Source of the DNA: Gammaproteobacteria bacterium | Lineage (GTDB): Bacteria > Pseudomonadota > Gammaproteobacteria > S144-34 | Reading direction: 5' to 3' | Assembly: GCA_015494165.1 (NCBI GenBank) | Contig: WGBS01000228.1 | Span: 1 to 24,578, forward strand | DNA: 24,578 nt | In this document: piece by piece, positions 1-8,500 of the stretch | Position numbering within the stretch: the first letter of the stretch is position 1 | Layout: each line of letters begins with the position of its first letter | Notes under the pieces: model-generated | What the model was told of the DNA's origin: nothing | The model's database searches: none | What the model saw: only the letters and a program-made list of their open reading frames with translations | Translations under genes and position numbers: made by a program

Positions 1-306
1 CTGCCACAGCGGGAAGACCCGCAGGCGCTGGTGCAGGCGCACCGCCAGATAGGCGACGACGGCGAGCGCCAGGGCGTGCTGGCCGAGGATGGCGCCGCGC
101 AGCACGTCGAGCAGCAGGCCCACCAGCCAGCCCGTGCCCACCGCCACGCGGTGCGGCAGGGCCAGCGCCCAGTAGACGAGCACCAGCGCCGCCCAGTCGG
201 GACGGAAGGGGGCGGCCCACTGCGGCAGCGGCACGATGGCGAGCGCGAGCGCTGCGGCGAAGCTCGCCGCGATCACCCAGGTCGCGCGGCGCGGGGCGAG
301 GGTCAT
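1..306 (-). CDS. mreD: MreD, rod-shape-determining membrane protein (5' part only)
   Basis: I translated this myself from the complement; it runs off the left edge, leaving the first 102 codons. MreD is an inner-membrane partner of MreB, MreC and RodA/PBP2 in the elongasome, which directs lateral wall synthesis. The visible protein begins MTLAPRRATW and has hydrophobic stretches at about residues 10-27 and 37-50 and another around 57-67. It also has the family-like pattern GLLLDVLRGAILGQHAL at about 63-79. The ATG overlaps the mreC stop in an ATGA tetranucleotide, so translation is probably coupled to mreC. Full MreD proteins are roughly 160 residues, so about a third lies outside the window. 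Identification rests on sequence pattern plus its position directly after mreBC. Confidence 0.9.
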   Translation of the reverse strand, partial: MTLAPRRATWVIAASFAAALALAIVPLPQWAAPFRPDWAALVLVYWALALPHRVAVGTGWLVGLLLDVLRGAILGQHALALAVVAYLAVRLHQRLRVFPLWQ

Positions 307-1181
307 GGCGCCGCCTCCGCCGCCGGTCCGTCCGCCGCGGCGCTGCCGTCCGCCCGCGGCGGCGCCGCGCGCCAGACCAGCAGCACCTCGCGCGCGCGGC
401 GCAGGCGCGCCGCGGGCCGCGCCACGGCGCGGGTGAAGGCGCCGTCCGGGTCGCGCTCCACGCGCGTGACGGTGCCCACGGGGTAGCCGGGCGGGAAGCG
501 CCCGCCGAGGCCCGAGGTGACGAGGCTGTCGCCGGCGCGCACGTCGGCCGTGCGCGGCAGGTGCGGGAGCAACAGCCGCTCGGAGTCGCCGGTGCCGTAG
601 GCGATGGCGCGCAGCCCCGTGCGCAGCACGGCCACGGGCAGCGCGTGCCCCGGGTCGCTGATGAGCATCGCCACCGCGGACAGCGGGCCGACCTCGATCA
701 CCTGCCCCAGGACACCGCGCGCGTCGAGCAGCGGCTGCCCGACGCGCACGCCGTCGCGCGTGCCCTTGTCGAGGACCACGCGGTGGCGGTAGGGGTCGAG
801 GTCGACCGCGAGGAGCTCTGCGATGAGCACGCGCTCGCCCACGCGCCGGCCGGCGTGCAGCAGCTCGCGCAGGCGCGCGTTCTCGGCCTCGAGCGCGGCG
901 AGCTTCTGGTTCTGCGCCTCGAGCAGGAGGTTGCGCGCGCGCAGGCGCAGGTTCTCCTCCTGCAGCCGGCGGCGCGTGGCGAACAGCTCCGCGCCCCAGC
1001 GCGCCGCCGCCACCGGCAGGTCCACCGCCACCTGCAGCGGATAGACCACCACCGAGAGCGCCGCGCGCAGCTCGTCGAGGCGGTGCTGGCGGTGGTCGAG
1101 CACCATGAGCGCCACCGATGCGGCCGCCAGCAGCGCCAGGCGGGCGCCGAGGGAGGGTCCCCGTGTGAAGAGCGGCTTGAT
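303..1181 (-). CDS. mreC: MreC, cell-shape-determining protein (probable ATC start)
   Basis: MreC is a bitopic inner-membrane protein with a periplasmic beta domain that links MreB to the wall-synthesis enzymes. Reading from the codon at 1181 gives (M)KPLFTRGPSLGARLALLAA, the usual gammaproteobacterial MreC N-terminus, then one membrane segment (about residues 13-28). A coiled coil follows at about 65-105 (LRARNLLLEAQNQKLAALE region), then the beta-barrel region with YPVGTVTRV. The codon at 1179-1181 is ATC, not ATG. A good ribosome site (AAGGGGG, about 7 nt upstream) sits before it, and no in-frame ATG, GTG or TTG lies between it and mreB. The first conventional start, GTG at 1115, would delete the cytoplasmic tail and most of the membrane segment. 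The length of 292 aa is normal. The gene lies between mreB and mreD. Confidence 0.9.
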   Translation of the reverse strand: MKPLFTRGPSLGARLALLAAASVALMVLDHRQHRLDELRAALSVVVYPLQVAVDLPVAAARWGAELFATRRRLQEENLRLRARNLLLEAQNQKLAALEAENARLRELLHAGRRVGERVLIAELLAVDLDPYRHRVVLDKGTRDGVRVGQPLLDARGVLGQVIEVGPLSAVAMLISDPGHALPVAVLRTGLRAIAYGTGDSERLLLPHLPRTADVRAGDSLVTSGLGGRFPPGYPVGTVTRVERDPDGAFTRAVARPAARLRRAREVLLVWRAAPPRADGSAAADGPAAEAAP

Positions 1182-1233
1182 GGCCGTGCCCCCTTGCGCG
1201 CTGGCGCCCGCGCGGCCGGCCCGGCGGCCCGCC

Positions 1234-2274
1234 TCAGTCGGTCAGGAAGACCTCGCCGCCGTGCTCCTCCATGAGCTCCAGGGCACGGCCGCCGCCGCGG
1301 GCGACGCAGGTCATGGGGTCGTCGGCGACCACCACCGGCAGCCCCGTCTCCTCCATGAGCAGGCGGTCGATATCCTTGAGCAGGGCGCCGCCGCCGGTGA
1401 GCACGATGCCGCGCTCGGCGACGTCGGCACCGAGCTCGGGCGGCGTCTGCTCCAGCGCGGTCTTGACGGCGCCGACGATGCCGGCGAGCGGCTCCTGCAG
1501 CGCCTCGAGGATCTCGTTGCTGTTGAGCGTGAAGCTGCGCGGCACGCCCTCGGCGAGGTTGCGGCCCTTGACCTCGATCTCGCGCACCTCGCTCGCGGGG
1601 AAGGCCGTGCCGATCTCGTGCTTGACGCGCTCGGCCGTGGCCTCGCCGATGAGGATGCCGTAGTTGCGGCGCACGTAGTTGATGATGGCCTCGTCGAGCT
1701 TGTCGCCGCCGATGCGCACCGACTCGGAGTAGACGATGCCGTTGAGCGAGATCACGGCCACCTCCGAGGTGCCGCCGCCGATGTCGAGCACCATCGAGCC
1801 GCGCGCCTCCTCCACCGGGAGCCCCGCGCCGATGGCCGCCGCCATGGGCTCCTCGATCAGGTAGACCTCGCGCGCGCCGGCGCCGGCCGCCGACTCGCGG
1901 ATGGCGCGGCGCTCGACCTGCGTCGAGCCGCAGGGCACGCACACCAGCACGCGCGGGCTGGGGCGGAAGAAGCGCGACTCGTGCACCTTGTGGATGAAGT
2001 ACTGGAGCATCTTCTCCGTCACCGTGAAGTCGGCGATGACGCCGTCCTTCAGCGGGCGGATGGCCTGGATGTTGCCGGGCGTGCGCCCGAGCATGCGCTT
2101 GGCCTCGGTGCCCACCGCCGCGATCTGGCGCTGGCCACGCCCGTTCTGGCGGATGGCCACCACCGAGGGCTCGTTGAGGACGATGCCCTGCCCGCGCACG
2201 TAGATGAGGGTGTTGGCCGTGCCCAGGTCAATGGACAGATCGTTCGAGAAGAGGCCGCGCAAACGCTTGAACAT
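1234..2274 (-). CDS. mreB: MreB, actin-like cytoskeletal protein
   Basis: MreB is a bacterial actin homologue whose ATP-dependent filaments orient lateral peptidoglycan synthesis. The 346-residue length is standard. It begins MFKRLRGLFSNDLSIDLGTA, with an N-terminal amphipathic helix followed by phosphate-1 motif DLGTANT near residue 16. The second phosphate motif DIGGGTSE is near 164-171, EEPMAAAIGAG near 141-151, and the adenosine motif TGGGALLKD lies near the C-terminus. The ATG at 2274 was chosen because the family begins MF(K/R)xxxG; an upstream in-frame extension of 23 residues has no family match and covers the promoter. There is no clear Shine-Dalgarno sequence. It is the first gene of mreBCD and is divergent from gatC. 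Confidence 0.98.
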   Translation of the reverse strand: MFKRLRGLFSNDLSIDLGTANTLIYVRGQGIVLNEPSVVAIRQNGRGQRQIAAVGTEAKRMLGRTPGNIQAIRPLKDGVIADFTVTEKMLQYFIHKVHESRFFRPSPRVLVCVPCGSTQVERRAIRESAAGAGAREVYLIEEPMAAAIGAGLPVEEARGSMVLDIGGGTSEVAVISLNGIVYSESVRIGGDKLDEAIINYVRRNYGILIGEATAERVKHEIGTAFPASEVREIEVKGRNLAEGVPRSFTLNSNEILEALQEPLAGIVGAVKTALEQTPPELGADVAERGIVLTGGGALLKDIDRLLMEETGLPVVVADDPMTCVARGGGRALELMEEHGGEVFLTD

Positions 2275-2314
2275 ATTGAAGAAATCGGTAGAGGGGGCAG
2301 CTCGTGGATGCGTT

Positions 2315-2343
2315 ACTCTAGCAACGGGGGGGACTTTGGGCAA
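2315..2343 (-). promoter_or_regulatory. Candidate sigma-70 promoter of mreBCD
   Basis: On the minus strand, TTGCCC (complement of 2338-2343) and TAGAGT (complement of 2315-2320) are separated by exactly 17 bp, including a run of seven C. Transcription would start near 2308, giving a leader of about 35 nt before the mreB ATG. This is pattern recognition only. Confidence 0.45.
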
Positions 2344-2363
2344 GGCGGCCGCTGTGCTAAGTT
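2336..2363 (+). promoter_or_regulatory. Candidate promoter of gatCAB, overlapping the mreB promoter
   Basis: TTGGGC (2336-2341), a 16-bp spacer and TAAGTT (2358-2363) preceded by TG plus one base (an extended -10 arrangement) point toward gatC. The -35 box overlaps the -35 box of the opposing mreB promoter, so the two would compete for polymerase. The -10 match is weak (3 of 6). Confidence 0.3.
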
Positions 2364-2427
2364 TGCCGCCCTGCGACGCCGGTCACGGGACGGCGTCGGC
2401 GGGCTGCCCGATCGAAGGGAGGACGAG

Positions 2428-2715
2428 GTGTCGCTGGGACCCGACGAGGTGCGCCGCATCGCCTGGCTGGCGCGCGTGGCGATCCGCGAGGAGGACATCC
2501 CGGACTACGCGCGCAACCTCTCGCGCATCCTGGATCTGGTCGGGCAGATGAACGCGGCCGACACCGAGGGCGTGGAGCCGCTCGCGCATCCGCTCGAGCT
2601 GCCCCAGCGCATGCGTCCCGACGAGGTCACGGAGAGCGACCAGCGCGAGCGCTTCCAGGCCATCGCCCCGCTCGTCGAGCGCGGCCTCTACCTGGTGCCC
2701 AAGGTCATCGAGTAG
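2428..2715 (+). CDS. gatC: GatC, Asp/Glu-tRNA amidotransferase subunit C
   Basis: GatC is the small structural subunit that wraps around GatA and tethers it to GatB in the GatCAB complex. That complex amidates misacylated Glu-tRNA(Gln) and/or Asp-tRNA(Asn). The protein has 95 residues, as expected for the family. It shows the N-terminal helix LGPDEVRRIAWLARVAI, the middle motif LSRILDLVGQMNAADTEGVE and PLAHPLELPQRMRPDEV, and ends LYLVPKVIE, the typical GatC C-terminus (VPKVIE). The GTG start at 2428 is preceded by GGGAGG (2417-2422) with 5-nt spacing; in-frame sequence further upstream has no family character. It is the first gene of gatC-gatA-gatB. Confidence 0.96.
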   Translation: MSLGPDEVRRIAWLARVAIREEDIPDYARNLSRILDLVGQMNAADTEGVEPLAHPLELPQRMRPDEVTESDQRERFQAIAPLVERGLYLVPKVIE

Positions 2716-2725
2716 CGCGGGGCGG

Positions 2726-2750
2726 GCCGGCGGTGCCTTGCCCCGCCGGC
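2726..2750 (+). other. Intercistronic hairpin between gatC and gatA
   Basis: GCCGGCGG (2726-2733) pairs perfectly with CCGCCGGC (2743-2750) around a 9-nt loop. No T-run follows, so it does not look like an intrinsic terminator. It could stabilise processed mRNA or tune subunit ratios. The other junction of this operon (gatA-gatB) overlaps, so this 84-bp gap is the exception. Confidence 0.5.
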
Positions 2751-2799
2751 CGCGCCACGTCCGTATCCGATCTCGTCTCGACAAGAACAAAGATCTGGG

Positions 2800-4250
<1,451 letters not shown>

Positions 4251-4254
<4 letters not shown>

Positions 4255-5696
4255 TGGAATGGGAAGCGGTCATCGGGCTGGAGATCCACGCCCAGCTCGC
4301 CACGCGCAGCAAGATCTTCTCGGGGGCGTCTACCGCCTACGGCGCCGAGCCCAACACGCAGGCCTGCGCCATCGACCTCGGCCTGCCCGGCGTGCTGCCG
4401 GTGCTCAACGAGGGTGCCGTGCGCATGGCGGTGAAGTTCGGGCTCGCCATCGGCGCCGAGGTGGCGCGCCGCTCGGTCTTCGCGCGCAAGAACTACTTCT
4501 ATCCGGACCTCCCCAAGGGCTACCAGATCAGCCAGTACGAGCTGCCCGTCGTGCGCGGCGGGCGCGTCACCATCCAGCTCGACGACGGCGGCGAGAAGGA
4601 GATCGGCGTCACGCGCGCCCACCTCGAGGAGGATGCTGGCAAGTCGCTGCACGAGGACTTCCACGGCATGACCGGCATCGACCTCAACCGCGCCGGCACG
4701 CCGCTGCTGGAGATCGTCTCCGAGCCCGACCTGCGCTCGCCGCAGGAGGCCGTCGCCTACGCCAAGAAGATCCACACCCTGGTGCGCTACCTCGAGATCT
4801 GCGACGGCAACATGCAGGAGGGCTCCTTCCGCGTGGACGCCAACGTCTCGGTGCGGCCGGCGGGCAGCCACGCCTTCGGCACGCGCACCGAGATCAAGAA
4901 CCTCAACTCCTTCCGCTTTCTCGAGCGCGCGCTCGCGCACGAGATCGAGCGCCAGATCGAGGTGCTGGAGGCGGGCGGCGCGGTGGTGCAGGAGACGCGC
5001 CTCTACGACCCGGACCGCAACGAGACGCGCCCTATGCGCACCAAGGAGGAGGCCAACGACTACCGCTACTTCCCGGACCCCGACCTGCTGCCGCTCGTCC
5101 TCGAGGAATCCTACATCGAGGCCGTGCGCGCCGAGCTCCCGGAGCTGCCGGACGCGCGCCGCGCGCGCTTCGTCGCGGACTACGGCCTGCCGGCCTACGA
5201 CGCCGGCGTGCTCACCGCCTCGCGCGAGCTGGCCGACTACTACGAGGCGGTCGTGGCGGCGGTGGGCGGCGAGCCCAAGCTGTGCGCCAACTGGGTGATG
5301 GTCGAGCTCGGCGGCGCCCTCAACCGCGCCGGCGTCGAGATCACGGCGAGCCCCGTGGGGCCGGAGGCGCTCGCGGGGCTGCTGCGGCGCATCCTCGACG
5401 GCACCATCTCGGGGCGGGCGGCGAAGGAGGTCTTCGAGGCCATGTGGGCGGGCGAGGGTGACGCCGACGCCATCATCGAGGCGCGCGGGCTGCGCCAGAT
5501 CTCGGACGCCGGCGCCATCGAGAAGCTCATCGACGAGGTGCTCGCCGCCCACCCGCAGCAGCTCGCCCAGTACCGCGCCGGCAAGGACAAGCTCTTCGGC
5601 TTCTTCGTGGGCCAGGTGATGAAGGCCTCCGGGGGCAAGGCCAACCCCAAGCAGGTCAACGAGCTCCTGCGCCGCAAGCTCGACGCCGGCGGCTGA
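4251..5696 (+). CDS. gatB: GatB, Asp/Glu-tRNA amidotransferase subunit B
   Basis: GatB binds the misacylated tRNA, phosphorylates the side-chain carboxylate with ATP and uses ammonia from GatA to amidate it. The 481-residue protein starts MMEWEAVIGLEIHAQL. It contains YPDLPKGYQISQYE, EDAGKSLHED, NRAGTPLLEIVSEPD and EGSFRVDANVSVR of the cradle domain, then DYRYFPDPDLLPL. The C-terminal helical/YqeY-like tRNA-binding domain ends KANPKQVNELLRRKL. Two adjacent ATGs (4251 and 4254) both overlap the gatA stop; either could be used, and the first gives an ATGA overlap. It is the last clear gene of gatCAB. Confidence 0.98.
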
Positions 5697-5749
5697 GGGG
5701 CGCAAGATATTCGCGCAGGGACCGGAACGGCACGAGGGAGGAAAGAGCG

Positions 5750-6973
5750 ATGCGGATCCCGAAGACCATCCTCGCGGGGCTCGGCGCGCTGGCGCTGGCC
5801 GGCTTCCAGCAGGCGGCGCTCGCCGACTACGTGGCCTACGCCGTCATCGGCGGCCAGCGCGTCCCGCTGCCCGAGCGCATCGACGACATCGAGGCCAAGT
5901 ACCTGGTGCAGGTCGAGTGGGGCCGCTACTCGGGCAAGAAGGCACGGGTGGCGGTGATGAAGGTGCAGAACCGCACCGCCTCGCAGACCGTGGTGGTCTC
6001 GGGTCCGGGCTACCGCTACGAGGCCGTGACCTCGGGCGGAGTGCCGGTGGACGGCATCGAGGCCATCCTCACCGACGCCCTGCACCGCAGCGGCCGCTTC
6101 CGCCTGGTCGAGCGCGTCAAGGTGCAGAACCTGCTCAAGGAGCAGGACTTCGGCGCCTCGGGGCGCGTGGCCAAGCCCTCGGCGGCCAAGATCGGCCGCG
6201 TGCTGGGGGCCCAGTACATCATCGAGGCGGTGGTGACCCACTACGAGCCCAACTACCAGGGCAAGTCCGGCGGCCTGGGCGGGATCGTCGGCGGCGCCGC
6301 CGGCGCGCTCCTCGGCGGCGTCAAGATCAAGTCGAGCAAGTCCATGGTGGGCATGAACTTCCGCCTCGTCGACGCCACGACCTCGGAGGTGGTCTTCACC
6401 AAGCAGGTCTCGGCCGTCATCTCGGAGTCCGGCATCAGCTTCGGCGGGCTGGGCATCGGCGGCGGCGGGGCCCTGGGCGGCTTCCTCTCGACCTACTCGC
6501 GCACGCCCATCGGCCAGGCCGTGATCGCCGCGGTGAACAAAGGCGTCTACGAGCTCGTCAAGCAGGTGGGCAGCTCGCCGCCCAGCGGCTCGGTGATCAC
6601 GGTCAAGGGCGGCAAGGTCTACATCAATCTGGGCCAGGACGCGGTGCAGGTGGGTGACATGCTCACGCTCTACTCCAAGGGCGAGGAGCTGATCGACCCC
6701 GAGACCGGCATCCCGCTGGGCGGCGACGACCAGGAGATCGGCAAGCTGCGCGTGATCGCGGTCAAGAAGAAGTTCTCCATCGCGCGGCCCGTGGGCGTGA
6801 GCCTCAAGCGCATCAAGCGCGGCGACAAGGTGGTCTCCACGCGCACGCCCGAGCCCCTGCAGTTCGCCGCCGCCTTCACGCCCCCGGGCAAGGGCAAGGG
6901 GCTGTTCCGTGCTGGCGGCGGTGGCGGCGGCAGCGCGGACGAGGAGGCGCCAGCGGAAGAGGAGGAGTTCTGA
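5750..6973 (+). CDS. CsgG/HfaB-family secreted protein without a lipobox
   Basis: A 407-residue exported protein with good initiation signals (GGGAGGAAAG before ATG). A signal peptide at residues 1-25 (hydrophobic LAGLGALALAGF, probable cleavage after ALA before DY) leads into a CsgG-like region. This includes ARVAVMKVQNRT, GGVPVDGIEAILTDALHRSGRFRLVER, LGAQYIIEAVVTHYEPN and FRLVDATTSEVVFTKQV. A glycine-rich insertion lies at about 173-189. From about 280 a second domain (VQVGDMLTLYSKGEELIDPETG, then KLRVIAVKKKFSIAR) resembles the C-terminal domain of FlgT-like proteins. Lipoprotein CsgG has a lipobox Cys; I see no cysteine here. The C-terminal tail is Gly-rich then acidic. No other curli gene is present, so a curlin-export role is not supported; a periplasmic or envelope-assembly role is inferred. 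Confidence 0.8.
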   Translation: MRIPKTILAGLGALALAGFQQAALADYVAYAVIGGQRVPLPERIDDIEAKYLVQVEWGRYSGKKARVAVMKVQNRTASQTVVVSGPGYRYEAVTSGGVPVDGIEAILTDALHRSGRFRLVERVKVQNLLKEQDFGASGRVAKPSAAKIGRVLGAQYIIEAVVTHYEPNYQGKSGGLGGIVGGAAGALLGGVKIKSSKSMVGMNFRLVDATTSEVVFTKQVSAVISESGISFGGLGIGGGGALGGFLSTYSRTPIGQAVIAAVNKGVYELVKQVGSSPPSGSVITVKGGKVYINLGQDAVQVGDMLTLYSKGEELIDPETGIPLGGDDQEIGKLRVIAVKKKFSIARPVGVSLKRIKRGDKVVSTRTPEPLQFAAAFTPPGKGKGLFRAGGGGGGSADEEAPAEEEEF

Positions 6974-6981
6974 GGCCGTGC

Positions 6982-7012
6982 GGAAGGGGCCCGGGCGGCC
7001 CCTTCCTTTTTT
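6982..7012 (+). terminator. Intrinsic terminator after the CsgG-like gene
   Basis: GGAAGGGGCC (6982-6991), a 5-nt loop CGGGC, GGCCCCTTCC (6997-7006), then six T (7007-7012). A perfect 10-bp stem followed by a T-tract is a textbook rho-independent terminator, 8 nt after the stop. It is the only one of this quality in the window and separates the upstream unit from hslO. Confidence 0.93.
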
Positions 7013-7029
7013 CGAGGAGCGGCGGGGCG

Positions 7030-7938
7030 ATGGGCACGGAAGGCAGGGCGCGGGGGCGCGGCGAGGGCGACAGCCTGCGGCGCTTCGTGATCGAGCGCTC
7101 GGACGTGCGCGGCGAGCTCGTGCACCTGGATGCGAGCTGGCGCGCCATCGCCGCGCGCAGGCCCTATCCGCCTCCGGTCCGCACGCTGCTGGGCGAGGCC
7201 GCGGCCGCCGCCGTGCTGCTCGCCGCCACGGTCAAGGTGCCGGAAGGCGCGGTGACGCTGCAGGCGCAGGGGAGCGGCCCCGTGCCGCTGCTCGTGGTGC
7301 AGGCCACGGGGCGGCGCACCCTGCGCGGCCTCGCCCACTGGCGCGAGCCGCTGCCGCGGGAGGCCACCCCCGGTGCGCTGCTCGGCGACGGGCGCCTGGT
7401 CGTGACGCTGGATCCGGGCGAGGGGGGCCGGGAGCGCTACCAGGGCATCGTCCCGCTCGCGGGGCCCACGCTCGCCGCCTGCATCGAGGGCTACTTCGCG
7501 CGCTCCGAGCAGCTCCCGACGCGCCTGTGGCTCGCCGCGGACGGCGAGCGCGCCGCCGGCCTCCTGCTGCAGCGCATGCCGGGCCGCGGGGGCGACCCGG
7601 ACGCCTGGGAGCGCGCCGTGCATCTCGCCGCCACCGTCACGGCGGAGGAGCTCCTCGGGCTGCCCGCCGAGACCCTCCTCCACCGGCTCTACCACCAGGA
7701 GGACGTGCGCCTCTACGGGCGCGAGCCGGTGGCCTTCCGCTGCGGCTGCTCGCGCGCGCGCATCGAGGAGATGCTGCGCCGCCTCGGCCCCGACGAGGCG
7801 CGCGCCATCCTCGCCGACGAGGGGCGCGTCGTCGTCGACTGCGAGTTCTGTGGCCAGCGCTACGAGCTCGACGCGGTCGACGTCGAGCGTCTCTTCGCCG
7901 CCGCCGGCCAGCCCGAGGTCCCCGCCACCCGCCACTGA
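7030..7938 (+). CDS. hslO: Hsp33, redox-regulated holdase chaperone
   Basis: Hsp33 is a cytosolic chaperone switched on by oxidation plus unfolding: four cysteines hold zinc when reduced and form disulfides under stress. The 302-residue protein has the N-terminal domain (LRRFVIERSDVRGELVHLD, then VRTLLGEAAAAAVLLAATVK) and RYQGIVPLAG in the middle. The C-terminal zinc switch is intact: C238-G-C240 in FRCGCSRARIEEML and C271/C274 in VDCEFCGQRYEL, giving CxC-x30-CxxC. The ATG at 7030 follows GAGGAG; the first 15 or so residues are a low-complexity extension, and the conserved part starts near LRRF. It starts 17 nt beyond a strong terminator and so probably has its own promoter. Confidence 0.97.
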   Translation: MGTEGRARGRGEGDSLRRFVIERSDVRGELVHLDASWRAIAARRPYPPPVRTLLGEAAAAAVLLAATVKVPEGAVTLQAQGSGPVPLLVVQATGRRTLRGLAHWREPLPREATPGALLGDGRLVVTLDPGEGGRERYQGIVPLAGPTLAACIEGYFARSEQLPTRLWLAADGERAAGLLLQRMPGRGGDPDAWERAVHLAATVTAEELLGLPAETLLHRLYHQEDVRLYGREPVAFRCGCSRARIEEMLRRLGPDEARAILADEGRVVVDCEFCGQRYELDAVDVERLFAAAGQPEVPATRH

Positions 7939-7962
7939 TCCGCGCGGCTGGTGACGCGAGGC

Positions 7963-8046
7963 GGGTCACGGGTAACGGGTTGCGGGAGACGGGTTGCGGG
8001 AGACGGGTTGCGGGAGACGGGTTGCGGGAGACGGGTTGCGGGAGAC
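7963..8046 (+). repeat. Twelve consecutive GGGNNNC heptads (G-quadruplex-prone)
   Basis: Twelve perfect 7-bp units run without a break: GGGTCAC, GGGTAAC, then five copies of the 14-mer GGGTTGCGGGAGAC (7977-8046). Every unit has GGG followed by four bases, so the G-tract/loop spacing fits the canonical G-quadruplex pattern. The array starts 24 nt after the hslO stop. There are no spacers and no palindrome, so it is not a CRISPR array. Confidence 0.9.
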
Positions 8047-8113
8047 CGTACACCGTAGCCTGCAAGCTGTAACCCGGTTGTGGGAGCCGCATCCTGCCGC
8101 GACCACAGAGGAA

Positions 8114-8217
8114 TCGGGGCTGGAAGCCCCTCCCACAGTGGAGAGAGGCGGGAGACGGGGATCGGGAGACGAGGGTCGGTGCGCGCTCCGCGCGCAGCCT
8201 TTTCGGTCTTTCCCGCC
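8114..8217 (+). repeat. REP-like composite intergenic element, copy 1
   Basis: The module contains the small hairpin GGGGCT-GGA-AGCCCC plus TCCCACA (8116-8137), a GGGAGACG-rich linker, and the hairpin TGCGCGC-TCC-GCGCGCA (8180-8196), followed by CAGCCTTTTCGGTCTTTCCCG. The 24 bp at 8114-8137 recur exactly at 9539-9562, and the 37 bp at 8163-8199 recur exactly at 9496-9532. A diverged copy in the same internal order lies on the minus strand near 23181-23275. It has no coding content. Confidence 0.8.
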
Positions 8218-8275
8218 TCCCGCCTCTGCGCCGCCGGCGGCCGCGGCTGGAAGCCGTTCCCCCATGTGTTGCGAG

Positions 8276-8295
8276 GCACCACCCCTCGCCTCCCG
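8276..8295 (-). repeat. Fragment of the intergenic repeat family (pair with 9632-9651)
   Basis: These 20 bp (minus-strand reading GGGAGGCGAGGGGTGGTGC) recur exactly at 9632-9651. They correspond to the GAGGG(T)CGGTGC part of the larger element in opposite orientation. The flanking stretch 8218-8350 otherwise shows only similar low-complexity GGCTGGAAGCC-type sequence and no gene. Confidence 0.7.
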
Positions 8296-8356
8296 GTCCC
8301 GCCGCTCGCCACTGTTCGCGCAACCCCCGGAGACCGGTCCATGGCACCGCGCACGG

Positions 8357-8385
8357 CTGTCCGGATTCTTTACAGTCCGCTGTCC
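8357..8385 (+). promoter_or_regulatory. Possible activator site upstream of the sigma-54-type promoter
   Basis: CTGTCCGGATTCTTTACAG (8357-8375) has CTGT/ACAG ends as an inverted pair, and CTGTCC repeats at 8380-8385. It lies about 65-80 bp upstream of the -24/-12 promoter, where a bacterial enhancer-binding protein such as the PrsR-type regulators of PEP-CTERM genes would bind. The position is suggestive; the assignment is inference. Confidence 0.35.
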
Positions 8386-8437
8386 ACTCCCCGGTCTGCG
8401 GAAAAGAGCTGCAAAGAGAATCAAGGATATATACGGA

Positions 8438-8453
8438 TGGCATGATTGGTGCT
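8438..8453 (+). promoter_or_regulatory. Sigma-54 (-24/-12) promoter of the PEP-CTERM gene
   Basis: TGGCATG-ATTG-GTGCT fits the RpoN consensus TGGCAYr-N4-TTGCW with one mismatch, and the GG and GC dinucleotides have the required spacing. The start site would be near 8464, leaving a leader of about 37 nt with AAGGAG (8489-8494) before the GTG. RpoN control of PEP-CTERM genes is known in other bacteria, which supports the call. Confidence 0.72.
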
Positions 8454-8500
8454 TGAGGAGGGTCCGTGCACGGGAGTGGCGCCGAGGGAAGGAGAGAGAA

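Noticed and set aside
2726..2750. gatC-gatA hairpin as a terminator
   Set aside because: There is no T-tract after the stem, and the genes encode subunits of one complex.
5750..6973. A curli (csg) secretion operon
   Set aside because: No csgA, B, D, E or F genes are nearby and the lipobox is missing.
7963..8046. Tandem repeat as a CRISPR array
   Set aside because: Units are 7 or 14 bp with no spacers, and no cas genes are present.
7994..8500. An upstream start for the PEP-CTERM protein giving about 490 residues
   Set aside because: The extra residues are translated heptad and REP repeats. The signal peptide would be internal and the sigma-54 promoter would lie inside the gene.
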